Notes: generated from the letters alone by a model not told the origin. A stretch of 64,000 bases of DNA from Balamuthia mandrillaris (GCA_031835245.1 JAVKOQ010000236.1:17619-81618); one strand, 5' to 3'; shown: positions 43,823 to 56,656, numbered from the stretch's first letter. Numbers and translations are program-made.

Positions 43823-45831
43823 CTACGCAACGCGATGGTAGTAAACTAAGTACTCTGGATAGCATTGCCTGTATTTTTTGTGGTTAGAGGAAAAGTTATT
43901 GGGAGCTTTGTTCCTGCAAGGAAGGAGGTACAAACCGCCTATCATAAACGATGAACTCGCGAAAGTCGAGAGCGGCATCACGCTGCCAGGCTCTGCTTTC
44001 ACCCAGTACCGAGTCGTAGAGCAAACCTCCATCTCTATCGGGTGGTCTTCTCAAGGGTTGATCCTTGTTCGTAGCAGCCAGCCTCACCCTTTTTTCCCCA
44101 GCAAGTTTGTTGTTGACGTCATGGACGATAGGAAGTTGGGTTAGCTTCTCAACAAACGTTTGTTGTTGACGTACAGACCAACAACTTATTTAGGCACTTG
44201 AGGTCTTGAAGCGAGAGGGAGAAGGATCGCGGTTTGTACCTTGGGCACATGTCGCAGTGTGGCTAAAAGACAGTTTTAGGAAAAAAAAAACAAGAGATGT
44301 CAAAGAACAAGATAACATGAAACGTAGAACCTACCTATATTGGGAGCTTTTTGAAGAATCTTCTGCAAAGTAAATGCCACATCCAAACATCCTGTTAGTC
44401 AGATAACGTCAGTTTGTGCTAGGGTTAATCACCAGCAGCACCAAAACTACATCGGTTTTACCCCGCCAAATTTGATACCCGTTCGTCAAATCCTATAAGC
44501 GGTTAATGTGTGAGTACCCTCTAACATTAGAAAAAAAAAAAACAAAAACAAAAAAAAGAAGAACCCATACCTGACTCGCAAATCTTATCCACAATTTTGT
44601 GGTTCAGCCCATGAAACAGCTGTACAAAGTGTTTAGTATGCATAAGAATATATGAGTACAATGTAGAAAGGATAGGTGCGTACATGATATTCATTTGCCG
44701 CCGGATCGATAGGGTTCCCTGTCTTAACACCAACTATGTCCTCTGGCTTGGCATCATTACAGCGTATGACTTCTTGTTTGCGGAGATAATAATGGCCCCA
44801 AAGGGATGGATGTTGTAGCCGAAAAATCTTGCGTACTGCAAAAGACCTGATACAGAAGGAAGGGAGATAAGCGATCAAACAAGAACTCGGTATGACAGCA
44901 GCGAATACCTATAGCCATAGCGACTGAGGATAAGAAGGATAACAGTCAGTAAAAGTTTTCTGAGCATCCATCATTGTACAGACGAGTACCTTTTGTGAAG
45001 ATCGCTGATGGTGGATTGCATCAAATGAGAAATCTTTTCATATTCATCATCTCCCCTAAACAGCTCCACTTGCTGCACTTTGTTGAAGGGAGTGGACCAG
45101 TGTTGTGGAAATCCAACTTCCAAGGTGTACGTTCTTGTCTCTGCAGCATGGTTGTTAGTTAAACGACAACAGATTCCATTTTTAAAACGAAGAAGATACG
45201 AACCTAGCTTTTGCTTCTTCAACTCGATGGTCTCCTAGAGTTTTTTGTTGGTTGTTGGGACATTCAGTTGTAAACAAAAAGTGTCATAAGAAAAGATAAG
45301 AGGGTCTCACATCTTTCTTGCTGTCGAACAAGTCCTCGTGGTTTCGTTTAAGTTTGCTGGAAACTTCTTTTGTTGCCTGTTGGGTACTAGTCTGAGTGGT
45401 GGAGGTCGCTACTGTTGCTGTTGTTGTCGTCACCGTTGCAGTATTTGAAGCTGAAGAAGCCGAGGTTGAGGGCTGCTCGCTTTTCAATAAGGCTGGGTAT
45501 GGCTGCTGAACTATCTTATCATCCACTGTCCAAACACAAAGTAAACAACAACAATAAGAACAACAACAACAGCAAAGAAGAAGAAGAACAAGAAGAACAA
45601 GAAAAAGAAGAAAGCTAGTAATTAACTGATGCGGCCCCACCTGGGGCTTGTTATTATCCAAGTGATCTTGCGCCCCTGTCTGGCCATGCGCGCCCATTTG
45701 GAGGTTTTGGTCTTGTTCTGCTCCATAAAGTTGTAGCCAGCCACTCGGCAGGAACTGCAGCCGTTTTTGGCGCGCTCAATGGCGACCACGGTACCATCGG
45801 AGAGGACAGCCTGGTCGTCACCGGCGTGCAT
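43823..45831 (-). CDS. PARP-family ADP-ribosyltransferase, tankyrase-like
   Basis: About nine exons, roughly 430 residues. The N-terminal exon has a lone CxxC segment (ERAKNGCSSCRVAGYNF) and a basic patch, followed by a Ser/Thr-rich linker with KLKRNHEDLFDSKKD. The catalytic domain comes from several short exons: FRLQHPSLWGHYYLRKQE, LFHGLNHKIVDKICESG, FDERVSNLAG, MFGCGIYFAEDSSKSSQY, a PHCDMCPR zinc-like piece, LLYDSVLGES, REFIVYDRR, QCYPEYLVYYHRVA. The H-Y-E residues expected for poly-ADP-ribosylation are all present (LFHG, SSQY, REFIVYD). YPEYL is shared by tankyrases and PARP10-15. Several middle junctions and the start codon are uncertain, and an exon upstream of 45831 is possible because an acceptor-like TTACAG lies just above. 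Confidence 0.8.
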
Positions 45832-46111
45832 CGCCCAATGCACCACCAACGCATCTTTTTCTGTAACTCACCCCAATTTAGCAAAAGGCACTTTTCCCCA
45901 ACAAATCCAGAGGAGGATTACCGCGCACCTTGCAGCATCACCGTTCCTTGCTTGCTTGCGTTACTTCTTCTTAACTCTTTTGCGTGCCAATAAAAACAAT
46001 AAGGGGCAAAATCCTTCTTGGAAGGGAAATTGCAATCACAATCACATCATGATGTATGTATTTAAATTAAATTTGTTTCCAGGAAAAAATAAAAAAAAGG
46101 CAGGGACAAAG
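45832..46111. promoter_or_regulatory. Short divergent region between PARP and acidic gene
   Basis: 280 bp between the two proposed start codons, AT-rich near the plus-strand gene. A shared promoter is inferred from spacing. Confidence 0.3.
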
Positions 46112-48570
46112 ATGAATGTTCACCAACCAGCAGCAGGAGGAGGGGGAGGAGGAGGTGGTGGAGGCTGGATATCCAGGAAGAAGAAGCGGGCCAACCCGTG
46201 CGATACTGTATCAAAGGGGCAGGCATCGACAACTTCTCCTGCTGTTGTAAATACCCCTGTTGCTACAAATTCGCCTTTTGGCAATGGAGCACTAGCAACG
46301 GGGCTGGCTACCATCAGCGGTACACCTGGGACGCCCATGGCAGCCATGCCCCAACCGAATGCAGTAATTGAGAGAAGCGAACCGATGGAGGAAGTGGTGG
46401 TAGCTCCCGCTACGCCACCGCAGATTAGGCCAAGGGCTTCCATAAAACTCTCCCCTTGCTCGTCGCCCGAGGTAAAGAGGCACCACCCCACCACCACCCT
46501 CAATTTCATTTTGTTCCGCTAACAGCTTTTTTTTTGTTCCTGTGTTGCTGTTGGTTAAAAGTTGGTGATGATACCTTCTTCGCAGGAGGAAGAAGTAGAC
46601 TCGGCTCCCTCATTCCCGTTGCGGCAAGCCTCCTCTTTCGCTTCACAACCAATCATCTACTCGTTGTCCTCCGAAAGCAACTCTCTGAAAGAAGAGGATA
46701 GTGACGACATAGTGGTAGGCACTGAGGAACAGGATGAAGTGGAGGATGACGTAGAAGACTTCAGTTTCGTGTCCTCTCTCTCTCTCTCTCCCCCTCGCTC
46801 TCACTTCTTCTGCTGACTAGAGTGCTCTCCTCAATATAGGTGAAGAGGAGTGTATGCCTGTGCCTCCTAAAGCGCAGCCACAACTTTTACCTGTAAAGCA
46901 ACAAAAAGGCTCCATCTCAGCTCCATCCCCGGCCTCCCATCGTTTTCATATGGCAACGGCCACGAAACAACTGGCTAGTTCCCATGTGCTTCCATCTTTT
47001 TCCAACTGTCATTCCAAACGAGTCAAAGCAGAGCCCCTTGATAACGACTACGATGTTGATGGCAACGCGGGTGCCCTCTTCGTGAACGTGCCCATTGGTT
47101 GTAGTCATTCTGGTCGGAAGGAGGTCCCTCAAACGGATTTGGAGGATGACTTGCTACCTACTCCCATGTTCTTCACGCCCTTGGGACACATGGTAGCCCC
47201 TTTCTCCCATCTGTCTACTCTCCTATTCACTCACCCTATTTCCTCTCTTGCATTCGTTTTCTCTTGGTTGTCTTCGTTCATGGTGTAGGACAATACAACC
47301 GAGCCCGCGGAAAACAACCACGAAGAAGAAGAGGAAGAAGACGCAGATACGTGTTACTCAGTTAATGTGGAAGGTAACAGATCGCCTGTCGGACCTTCAA
47401 ATGACGCAGATGAAGATATAGAGGTAGACCCTTCAACAGTAAATGATCCTCAACCCAATGAACAACAAGAAACCCACCTGGAAGACAATGCCGATGAAAT
47501 AGAAATGTATTCCGAGGAACAGGAGGAAGAAGAGCCTGCAGATCTATCTCACCTTCACCGATTCAAGCCATATGGCAAGGCTTCCAAGCTAGAACCTTGC
47601 GCTTCCGCAATGACCCCTTTGGGGCCTCGTGTTCGTGTAAAAGAGGAGGAGGTTGAAGAACTTTCGGAAGAAAGCCCTGCCTTCCTTGCCCCCTCTCGTT
47701 CCCCCCATACATTTTCAAGGGTTTCGCCCTTTCGCGTAAAGGGAGCTTCTGTACAAGATCAAGATGCGGCCGTAAGTGGCGCTACTGAACGTTTTTTGAA
47801 TACCCTCAAGACTCCAACAAAGGATACTCAATCCATTGAATCCGACTCGACCTCGCCCCATCGGTCACACTATCTTAGGAACGGCTACGCTACAAAGTTA
47901 CAAAATCTCTTACATCGCAAGAGTTATGAAGGCTCAAAGATATCTTCTGCTGCCTCTCCTGCCTTTGTTTTAACTGAAACTAATCCAGCCTGCACACCAA
48001 ACGGCCTTGAAACCTCTTCTCCCTTATATGTACAAATCTTATCGCTTATCAACTATCCAGCAGACTCGCTTTCCCTTGCCTCCTGCCTAACACTTAGCCC
48101 AAGTGACCAGGTTTTTGGTTGCCTATCTTCATTCTGTCAAATCCAACTCTACTAACCACTTGTATTGACCAACAAGGCTCTGCGTTATTTGGTTTTGGTT
48201 ATTCCCGATTCTGTGAAACAGTCACTTCAACTTACTCGCGGCATGTTTGTGGAGCTTTATCCTCCTTGGTTAATATTCCTCTTTCCTGTTGTCCTGTGTT
48301 CTGTCTTTACTCATGTCGAACTTTACGTTTCGTTCCTTGTGAAGGCGCCAACTACAAGTTGTGACAACACATAGGAACCAATTGGAACACAGCTTAGTTC
48401 TGTTTGCGGAGCAGTGCGAACTTGCTAAACCAACGAGTGACACTTCCCAGCACAATTGTTCTGCCATCCATGCTGAAGCCTGTGCGCAACGCACTCAAAC
48501 CATTCTTCCGTTCACATTAGGAGATTTGCAAGGCAGCCATGTGGCTTCCGATAAAAACGAAACGTGCTGA
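46112..48570 (+). CDS. Unrecognised acidic, largely disordered protein
   Basis: Five to six exons joined by eye: 46112 on (MNVHQPAAGG, poly-Gly, then RKKKRANPC), about 46561-46770, 46840-47211, 47289-48108 and 48175-48270, ending in 48340-48570. Roughly 650 residues. Glu/Asp-rich stretches alternate with Ser/Pro; there are several VKxE-like sites (VKAEP, VKEEE) that could be SUMO targets. The only folded-looking part is C-terminal: ALRYLVLVIPDSVKQSLQL, TRGMFVELYPPW, RQLQVVTTHRN. It resembles an OB-like beta domain, with a family unknown to me. Nuclear localisation is inferred from the basic and acidic composition. The intron boundaries in the first third are the weakest. Confidence 0.55.
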
Positions 48571-48671
48571 TAGTACACCCCTTTGTTTTTGACGTGGAAA
48601 TAAACCAAAGTACTCTAGTTTCTTTATGCAATCATGAGCCACAACTAGTCCTTTTTGCTGTGTTTGAACAC

Positions 48672-48696
48672 AGAGAGGAAGAGGGAAGGAGGGAGG

Positions 48697-48730
<34 letters not shown>
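48672..48730. repeat. (GGGA)n/(GA)n microsatellite
   Basis: GGAGGGAGGGAGGGAGAGAGAGA run between the convergent stops of the acidic gene and the kelch gene. Confidence 0.85.
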
Positions 48731-48733
<3 letters not shown>

Positions 48734-48798
48734 CAGAAAGTAAAAAACTGCATTGCCACAGCAACTGACAGTACAGTTTGGTGCCGCCTTAGTTTGGC

Positions 48799-50852
48799 TT
48801 ATTTGCCCATGCCCATAAGCCTAGAGAGAACAGCGTCAAGCTCAGAGAGCTTTTGCTCCGAGCTGGCAAGCTCAGCTTCCACCTCCCGCCTGCGTTCCAC
48901 TTCCTCCTCGTACTTTTGAGTAAGAATGTTGATTTCCTCTCTCAAGCTCTCAGCTTCTTCAGTGACTTCACTGACAGCCTCTTCTCCAAGCTTTTGCAAC
49001 TGCTCGGAAGCTTCCATCCACTGCTCCACTTCGGCCTCAAGGCGCTCGATAGTTTGCGTCTTTTCGTCCAAGAGTCTTTGGTATTCGTTGATCTTATTTT
49101 GGAGGTCAGAGGGGGCTTGGCTGGACTTGGCTTGAGCCAAGCGTTTTTCCAGTTCCTCTCGTTTGGCAACTTCGTTCTCGTTCTTCTTGATCTGTGAATT
49201 TACGTCGCTGCTAAGTCGCTGCACCTCGTTGGTCAGCCTCTGGACCTCGCTGGTCAGCCTGTTAACTTCGCCTTGGTTGTTGGAAGATTCTGCACGAGTG
49301 CGGGCCAATTCGTCACGTTCTCCTTCTGCTTCCACTCGTTTTTTCTCGGCTTGTTCGAACTTGGCTTTCCACTTTTCCAGTTCTTGTTGGAGAGCTTTTC
49401 TCTCCGCATCGCTGTTGGAGTTGGCTTGTAAGGTCGCAGAAAGTTCATCTTTCTCTTTTTGTAGCTGTTCCTTGACTTCACCCTCTTCCTCTAGACGCTG
49501 TTGCAGGTTCTTGACTTGATCACCAAGGGATTGTGCTTGCTGCTCGCTCTCCTTGAGTTGCTCTTCAATAGCAACCTTAGCAGCGCGCAGAACATCTGCC
49601 TTTTTCTCCAGAGCCACACACTTATCTTGCAATGAAGACACCTGCTCTTGCAAGGCTTCAAGTTCGCTGCTGCGGGCGCTTTGGTCATCCTCAGCACTGG
49701 CCTTGAGTTTCTCCGCCTTGTCCTTTTCTGTGCGGAGGCTTTCTGTGAGTTCCGCAATGGTCTTTTGGCTCTCTTCCAAAGCAGCCTCCTTTTTCTCCAG
49801 GCTAACTCGCAGGTGGGCGACTTCGCTCCTTAGGGCAGCCTCTTTCTCCACCACTTCTCTAGTTTGTATGGTACTTCCTTCTTTTTCTTTCAGGGCCTCG
49901 GTCAGCTCCTTTACTCGCATCAGCTGAACTTCCAGCTCCGCAGACTTATTCTCTATCTCCGCCTCCAGTTCGCGCTTAGAACTTTGAAGCTCTTCCAGCT
50001 TGCTCTTCTCACTCTCAAATGCGGCAACCGTGCTCTCCAAGTCTCTAGCTTTGCTTCTCAGCTGCTGCTCCGCTTCTTTACGAGCCTTGTCTGCTGCCTG
50101 TCGCTTTTCATTCTCCTTCTCTAAGCGCTCCTTTATGGCATCAAGTTCTTGCTGCACGTTGCTCAACTCCTCCGATTGAGATTTTGATTGAGAGGCATGG
50201 CTCTCTTGCTTTTGTTTCAAAGCATCCAACTCTGCTTTGAGGCTGTCACTCTCCTTCGTCTGTTTGGCTAAGGCTTTCTCCGCTTCCTTTAGCTTCACTT
50301 GAAGCTCCTCTAAATTCTTTGACTTTTCTTCCATCGCTTTGGCAAAGTTAGCCAACAGTTGAGTTGAAGCAGCAGACGATGCCAGATTTTTCTCCGCGCT
50401 TGCTGCTGCTGGCACAGATGATGATGTTGCCGAAACAGCAATGGTGGGGCTAGCGGTGGTGGCCGGTGTAGAGGCGGACGAGACCGCTGGAGAAGGCTCA
50501 GCTGCCGCTACAGTTTGTTTAGCTTGGGAAACAGGAGCCGCAGAGGAAGATTCACCGGCTGAAGCGGGTGTAGCCACAGCAGATGGGCGGGGCGACGGGG
50601 AAGCACGCGAAATCTCCGGAGAAGGAGATCTTGGGGAGGGCGCAAAGTCCTCTTCATGTCCTTTTTCTTTTGCTGAGGTCGTTTCGGAACTGGTGCCAGC
50701 ACTAGCTGATGAAGCCAACGCCTTTTTTCTTCCAGCTCCTTTCGAAAGGGCTAGCTGTGTTGGCTCCCCACCAGCTGCTGGTACTTCAAGAATTTTTTCT
50801 ACGAGATCAGGCAGAAAACGCCAGTGGTCAGTCATTGAGTTTGTTGGAGAGG

Positions 50853-50892
<40 letters not shown>

Positions 50893-52301
50893 GTAGAAGA
50901 GAGAAGAGAGAGAAAGGAAGAGGGGAGCTCACTTGTATCGAAGACGTGAAAGTCTGTGGAAGAACTATCACCGCCTAGCAAATAGAGCAAGGTTTTGCCT
51001 ACAAGATTCAAGGTATGGCCAAGTCGTGGGGTTGGGGTAGAGCCTTCTGTTGTAGGATCCACATCATACCACTGCATAGTCTCTGTAAAGAAAACGAGAG
51101 AAGATTAGCGATCTTCCACTAAATTGAAATATTCAGATGGGGAGGTGCTGGTAAACCTAAATCCAAATAGTGAACATCAGAGAGTGGGCCAGAAGGTCCC
51201 TCTCCACCGAAAATGTACATATGGTTGCCGACGATGTCTGCTCCAGCTCCATAGCGAGCTGGAATAGATCCACGTACCTCTGGTTGACTCCAAGTGAAGG
51301 TGTCTACACCCAAGAAGCAAAAGCAAAGATGAAATGTCAGTTTAGGTTCTCTTGTCTTCTCTTTATGTCCATGTGTAGAGTTATATCAGAAGGAACCAAC
51401 GTGGTTAACGTACCAACATCGAGAATGTGGACGTCGCTAAAGCAATTTTTGCCGTCGCTACCGCCGTACACAACCATCTTTTTGCCGCATATGACGGCGT
51501 TGTGGGAATAACGAGCAGCGGGGGGAGTGCCCTGCGGCTTCACCACACTCCATTCATTCTTTCTGCTTTCTGGAATGGCAAGGTTAGGCCAGCCCAAGAG
51601 AAGTCCTTGCCCAAAAGAAAGCACTCACCGTTGACAAATAAATAGAGGTCGTTAAGGGGGCGGACCAGGTAACGCCCTCCAAAGATCAGAACCTTGTGCT
51701 CCGTCAACGACACCGCCGAATGTGCGCTTCTTGGCAGAGGTAAGGTACCAGTACACCTTGGTCGCGACCACGCATTGGTGCCTTTTGGTGCAGGGTGGAG
51801 AGGCGTGAGGGCCGAAATAGAAAATTATAACAACGACAACAAGCAACAAACAAACAACATAAGACAACAACAAAAAACAAAAGTAGAATTGCAACGCACT
51901 GGCATTCAGCAGAAACGTGTCGTTAAATGAGTGGCTTTTGTCCTTGCCGCCAAAGATGAGGAGGTGGTCCTTGCCGTTGTTCTTTACTACAGAAGCAGAA
52001 TGACCGTGGCGAGGTGTGGGAGGTTGTCCTCGTACGTCTACTTTATCCCACGACTTGAGTCCACCTAGTGATTATGTAGCCGCGCTGGTTAGTAAGGGAT
52101 CAACGAACATTGGGAAGAAGTACTGCTACTAATTATTGGGTAAGAACGTTACCCGTGGCAAGCACAAAGACGTCGTCGGCGGCAGTGCCGTCCGCGTTAA
52201 GGCCCCCATACACGTAAATCTTATTTTCCAGGGTGGTGGCGCTGTGTTCGGTCCTTGGCAAGGGAGTGGCACCCCTCGCACGAGCTGCAGTCCAGGCCAT
52301 G
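48799..52301 (-). CDS. Kelch-repeat coiled-coil protein, Tea1/Kel1-like
   Basis: About seven kelch exons precede one long coiled-coil exon (50798-48799), about 1,000 residues in all. The start is MAWTAARARGATPLPRTEHS. Kelch blades: LENKIYVYGGLNADG, DHLLIFGGKDKSHSF, KKMVVYGGSDGKNCF, GNHMYIFGGEGPSGP, LLYLLGGDSSSTDF, each about one exon. After a Ser/Ala/Pro linker come about 500 residues of heptad repeats ending in AVLSRLMGMGK. The coil exon uses the acceptor CTCGTAG at 50799-50805, since no AG lies between the (CT)n run and the nearest ATG. This architecture is that of the fungal polarity factors Tea1/Kel1 and related amoebal kelch proteins. A cortical or microtubule-end role is inferred. Confidence 0.82.
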
Positions 52302-52807
52302 TTGACGATAAGGCTCTTGTTGTGTTTTTGCGGTGGTTGTGGGTGCTGTTGTGCCCGCGCAACCTAACCTTTGTAACAGAAGCAGCAGTGGCGGCGGCGG
52401 CGCTGCTGAATTGAAATAATATTTGGCCAAAAATAAAAAAAATGCTAGCGTGGGTTACGGCAACCACCACCACAACCACAAAAAAAAAAAAACAGCAATA
52501 GACCCGCACCGCAATCTAACGTGGAAATGCTTGCATTTTTTTTTTTTGAACTTGGTGGTAGGGGTTGTGCCCCCATCCTGTGGACATGCCCAAGTGAGGC
52601 GATTGATAGTGGTCTGGGCTTCCACCACCCATAACATGGCATGTAATATGATCTTTGCGCCGCCTTAGCAGGGATACTGACGACCTGGTCGCGCTGCGGT
52701 GACCTTCGTGACGACATGATTTTATTAAAAATCGCCAAAGAAAAAACAACAGCCAGAAGCAAGCGGCGGCAGGGGAAGTGGTTCACTGCACTCCGAAAAT
52801 TCACAAC
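52302..52807. promoter_or_regulatory. Divergent region between kelch and small basic gene
   Basis: 506 bp with A- and T-runs and GGCGGC units; no other gene is supported. Shared promoter inferred from layout. Confidence 0.3.
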
Positions 52808-53411
52808 ATGGAAGCGCTCAAGGAAGGGCTGGCGGCCCTCCGCCCTACCCAACAAATAGTGCAAGTGCTACGGCAACGCGGCCAGCTCAACAGGAGAGAC
52901 CTTTGGAATGAGCTCGTGCGGCAAAACACTTGTGGGTGTCTTCTGCTCACCTTTTTTTTGTATGTTTGTTGTGGGCCGTGCTAACGCGTAATCCAACCAT
53001 AACGCCATCACCACCATCACCAAAAACAACACTAAACACTCAGCCATAAGGAGCAAGTTCCAGAGCAAAAAGATTTTGAGGTGGTTGCTACACCGGAACC
53101 GTGTGCAAAAAGTGAGCGTAGAGGGACAAAAGCGTCTGCTGTTCAAAGTTAACGAAGAAAACGAGGCCAAGGCACAGCGCAAAAAAGAGCAGAAGAGAAA
53201 ATACGTGGAACTTACCCAGAGCGAAGTTCTGCGAAGGCAGCGACAATACGCCCTGCGCCTGGCCATGCAGCAGGGCTCTGTCAGGCGGTCTGAGGACGAT
53301 CCCAACACCAGGAAGAATAGGGCTAGGGCCAAGCTTGAGGCCCGCGCTAAACTCGCCATGCAAACTCCGATGAGCCCCACCTCCTTAGACAATGCTTCCC
53401 CCTCCACATAA
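52808..53411 (+). CDS. Small basic protein, winged-helix-like, unrecognised
   Basis: Two exons (52808-52930 and 53044-53411) join at a TCC codon to about 163 residues. The N-terminal 80 residues look like a small winged-helix: ALRPTQQIVQVLRQRGQLNR, RDLWNELV, FQSKKILRWLLHRNRVQKV, then a short strand (KRLLFKVN). The C-terminal half is a Lys/Arg/Gln-rich helix with RRQRQYALRLAMQQGS, then a Ser/Pro tail. The make-up resembles small mitochondrial ribosomal proteins, but I cannot assign a family. It converges with GFM1, with about 170 bp between the stops. Confidence 0.6.
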
Positions 53412-53581
53412 AGGTCTCTTCTTGTCTGTCTCTCTTATTTTTTGGTTGGTATCGTGTGTGTTATTTGTTTGGGGGCTTTTATTCCTTGTTCTGGTTGCAA
53501 ATAGGAGATAGGCACTAGAGCAAAGCCTATTCGGACGGACTGTCCCTGCTGCCGCAGCAACTCCTGGAACGGCTTCGGGGA

Positions 53582-56500
53582 TTACTTCCTAGTCTTGGAA
53601 CGTTCTTCCTGATAAGCCTTGGCAAGGGCGTCTTGCACATCGCGAGGAACAGCGTCATGCCGCTTGTACTCCATAGAAAATTCTCCCTTGCCCTCCGTCA
53701 AGGAGCGAAGGTCCGTGGCATAGCCCACCATTGCGCTCAGCGGCACCTCCGCTTCCAACACCACGTAATCCGTTAGTGTGCTGGAGTTGAGGATGAGACC
53801 CTTACGGCGATTCAGACCGCCTACCACCGTACCCTGGAACTCGTGTGGCACTTGTACCTCCACTGACATAATAGGTTCCAGCAGGAAGGGATTAGCTGCC
53901 ATCATTCCTTTTATCCCCATTATTCGTTTTTGGGTATTGGGTTAGTTCTATAGAAGCAGGCATGGCGGATCAAACAAACTTTGGGGCAATAAACGTACCC
54001 TGACGCATGGCATTGATGGTGCAGGTCTTGAAAGCAAGTTCACTGGAGTCGACTGGATGCCAGTTGCCGTCATTAATTACAACGCGCACGTTTTGCACAG
54101 GATGACCAGTCAGTGGACCTTTCTCTGCTGCTTCAAGAACTCCCTGTTGTTGATTAAGGATAATGAGAATCCAACATGGTTTTCAGCTTGATCGGCTTTG
54201 AGAGAGGGAAGGGAGAAAAGGAAATAACAAACCTTTTCGCAAGCAGGTATGAAAGAAGGAGGGATAGAACCACCAATGGTTTCATTGATAAACTGTACGC
54301 GCTTGCCCTCTTTAGCCAGCTCCTCCGCGTCGAAATCGTCAAGGGGTTCCACATAGCCAATAACACGGGCATATTGACCCTGTCCACCAGTCTGCTTTCT
54401 ATGTGTAAAGTCGAATTTAGCTTTGGAGCTAAGAGACTCTCTATAGGCAACGCGTGGTGGTCCTGTTTCGACGTCCACTCCGTACTCTCTGCGCATTCTT
54501 TCTGTATAAATCTCTAAATGCAACTCTCCCATGCCCGAAAGAATGGTCTAAGGTCATCGAATTGCCCAAAGCGAAGCAAGATTGTGTTGATATAAGGTTT
54601 TTTCAGAAAAAAAAATGAATAAAAGGGAAGGACGAAACTAACCTCGTTTGTTTCTGGGTCAATGTGAACCTTAAAAGTAGGATCCTCCCGCTGGAACCGT
54701 TGGAGAGCCTTTCCCAGATTCTTGGCTTGTCCCTTATCTTTGACATGAATAGCCAGTGAAATAACAGGGTCTGGGATAAACATCGATGTCTGCCAATTCA
54801 TTAGAAACACAAGGATCAGCTATTACATTAACATAGGAAGAGAGAAATGGTTCCTACCATTGACCAATTGATGGTACCGTCTGTGAATGAAGTGCCTGAA
54901 GCACATTCCACTCCAAAAAGAGCACAAATCTCTCCGGCACCCACTTCATTAATTTCCTCCATGTCATCCGAGTGCATCCTTATGAGGCGAGGCACCTTCA
55001 CTTTCTTTTGTGTGGCAGTATTTGTGATGGTGTCGCCTTTCTTCAACTGGCCTTGATAAATTCGCATGTAGGTTAACTGTCCAAAGCGGCTTTCTTCAAG
55101 CTTAAAAGCAAGACCCACAAACGGTTTCCTGAAGTCAGCAACTACAGCTACCTCCTTTTCGTTATCATTTAAATCCAAAGCCATATTTTTTCTGTGGCAA
55201 TCTAAGTTAGAAGGCAGTTGAACACGAGGATAGATATACGCACACTTCGGTTGGATTAGGCAAGAAGGATATAACGCCATCTAGCAGATCCTGGACACCT
55301 TTGTTCTTGTAAGCAGAGCCCATGAACACTGGTGTAAATTTGAGTTTAATGGTGGCTCGACGGATGGCTTGCTTGAGTTCCTCTTCGGTAGGCTCTCGTC
55401 CCTCGCTAATTACTGCTTCTGCAAGCTCATCGTCCGCTTCATAAACAGCTTCTAGCAACTCCTCTCTCTTTTTCTTAGCCTCGGGTAGAAGTCCTTCCGG
55501 TATTTCTCTTTCTTTCACATATTCGCTGCAAGGTGGCAGTGATCATCAGCATAAAATTGATGTAAAGAAAAAATAGCGGCTAAGGAAAATAAAACAGAGA
55601 AGGGGAGAGAGAGGGGGGAGAGAGAGGGAGAGAGAGAGAGGGAGAGAGAGAGAGAGGAAGAGGAGAATAGACATACCCGGAGTTGCCTTCATAATAGTGA
55701 GCCTTCATACCAATTAAGTCTACAACGCCACTAAGTTGAGACTCTATACCGACGGGGATCTGAACAGCAGCGCAAGGCACGCGAATCTTATTGCGGAACT
55801 GGTCGATAACTTTCCATGGGTTGGCGCCAAGTCTGTCCAATTTGTTGATGAAGGTAAGTCTGGGCACGTTGTAACGTTTCATCTGTCTGTCAACGGTTAT
55901 TGTTTGACTCTGTACTCCAGACACGCCACACAAAACCATAATGGCTCCGTCTAGCACCCTCAACGAACGCTCCACCTCTATTGTGAAGTCAACATGGCCA
56001 GGCGTGTCGATAATGTTGAGGTGGCAGTGCTTCCATCGCACGTAGGTGGCAGCGCTCTTAATCGTGATACCTTTTTGTCGTTCTAGCTCCATAGAGTCCA
56101 TCTTGGCACCCACGCCATCCCCTCCTCTTACCTTTGTTAGTGAACACTGTGAGCGAGGAGGTGTTGCGAGAGAGCCAACTAAAAACAAAAATCGTTGCGG
56201 AGCTCAAAAGGTAAAAGTTACCTCGTGTATGGCTTGGATGCGGCCAGTGTAATAGAGAATCCTCTCTGTTAAAGTGGTTTTACCCGAGTCGATGTGGGCC
56301 GAGATACCTATGTTGCGAATATTTGCAAGGTCTTCTTGTAGCTTTGGGGGAAGGTGGTACGAGAAGTGGGGGTGGTTAGTCAATGTTGTAGTTAGATTGG
56401 CATGGGAAGAGCAAGGAAGAGCTACCCCTGGCGCAACACTCGAAAAATAACGTGCGGTCGTTCTGCGGAAGAACGGGAACCGGGCGCGAGGCGGAAAGCA

Positions 56501-56656
56501 AGTCCCCTGAGTTGCCTCTGCACTGCATAAGGCCGAACAGCTGTTGCTGCTGCGTAGTGAGGTCGTCTTCCCGCCCCCAAATAGACCGTCACCGCAGCTG
56601 TTGGCGGAACGAGAGCCCGCCCTACATGCTAACCTTCTCAAACCTGCCCACGCCAT
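53582..56656 (-). CDS. GFM1: Mitochondrial elongation factor G (GFM1/mtEF-G1)
   Basis: About nine exons, roughly 790 residues. It catalyses translocation on the mitochondrial ribosome. The first 90 residues are Arg/Ser/Ala-rich with no acidic stretch ([19 protein letters not shown]), a mitochondrial presequence. GTPase motifs: [14 protein letters not shown] (G1), [13 protein letters not shown] (switch I), [11 protein letters not shown] (G3), [14 protein letters not shown] (G4). Later domains show [49 protein letters not shown] and [17 protein letters not shown], ending in [20 protein letters not shown] and the absence of a G2-specific signature favour EF-G1 over the recycling factor EF-G2. 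A (GA)n run at about 55605-55665 fills one intron. Confidence 0.93.

Noticed and set aside
50760-50835. Independent start codon for the coiled-coil part of the kelch gene at 50835
   Set aside because: An in-frame join from the last kelch exon to the acceptor at 50799 gives a continuous protein, so a separate gene is not needed.
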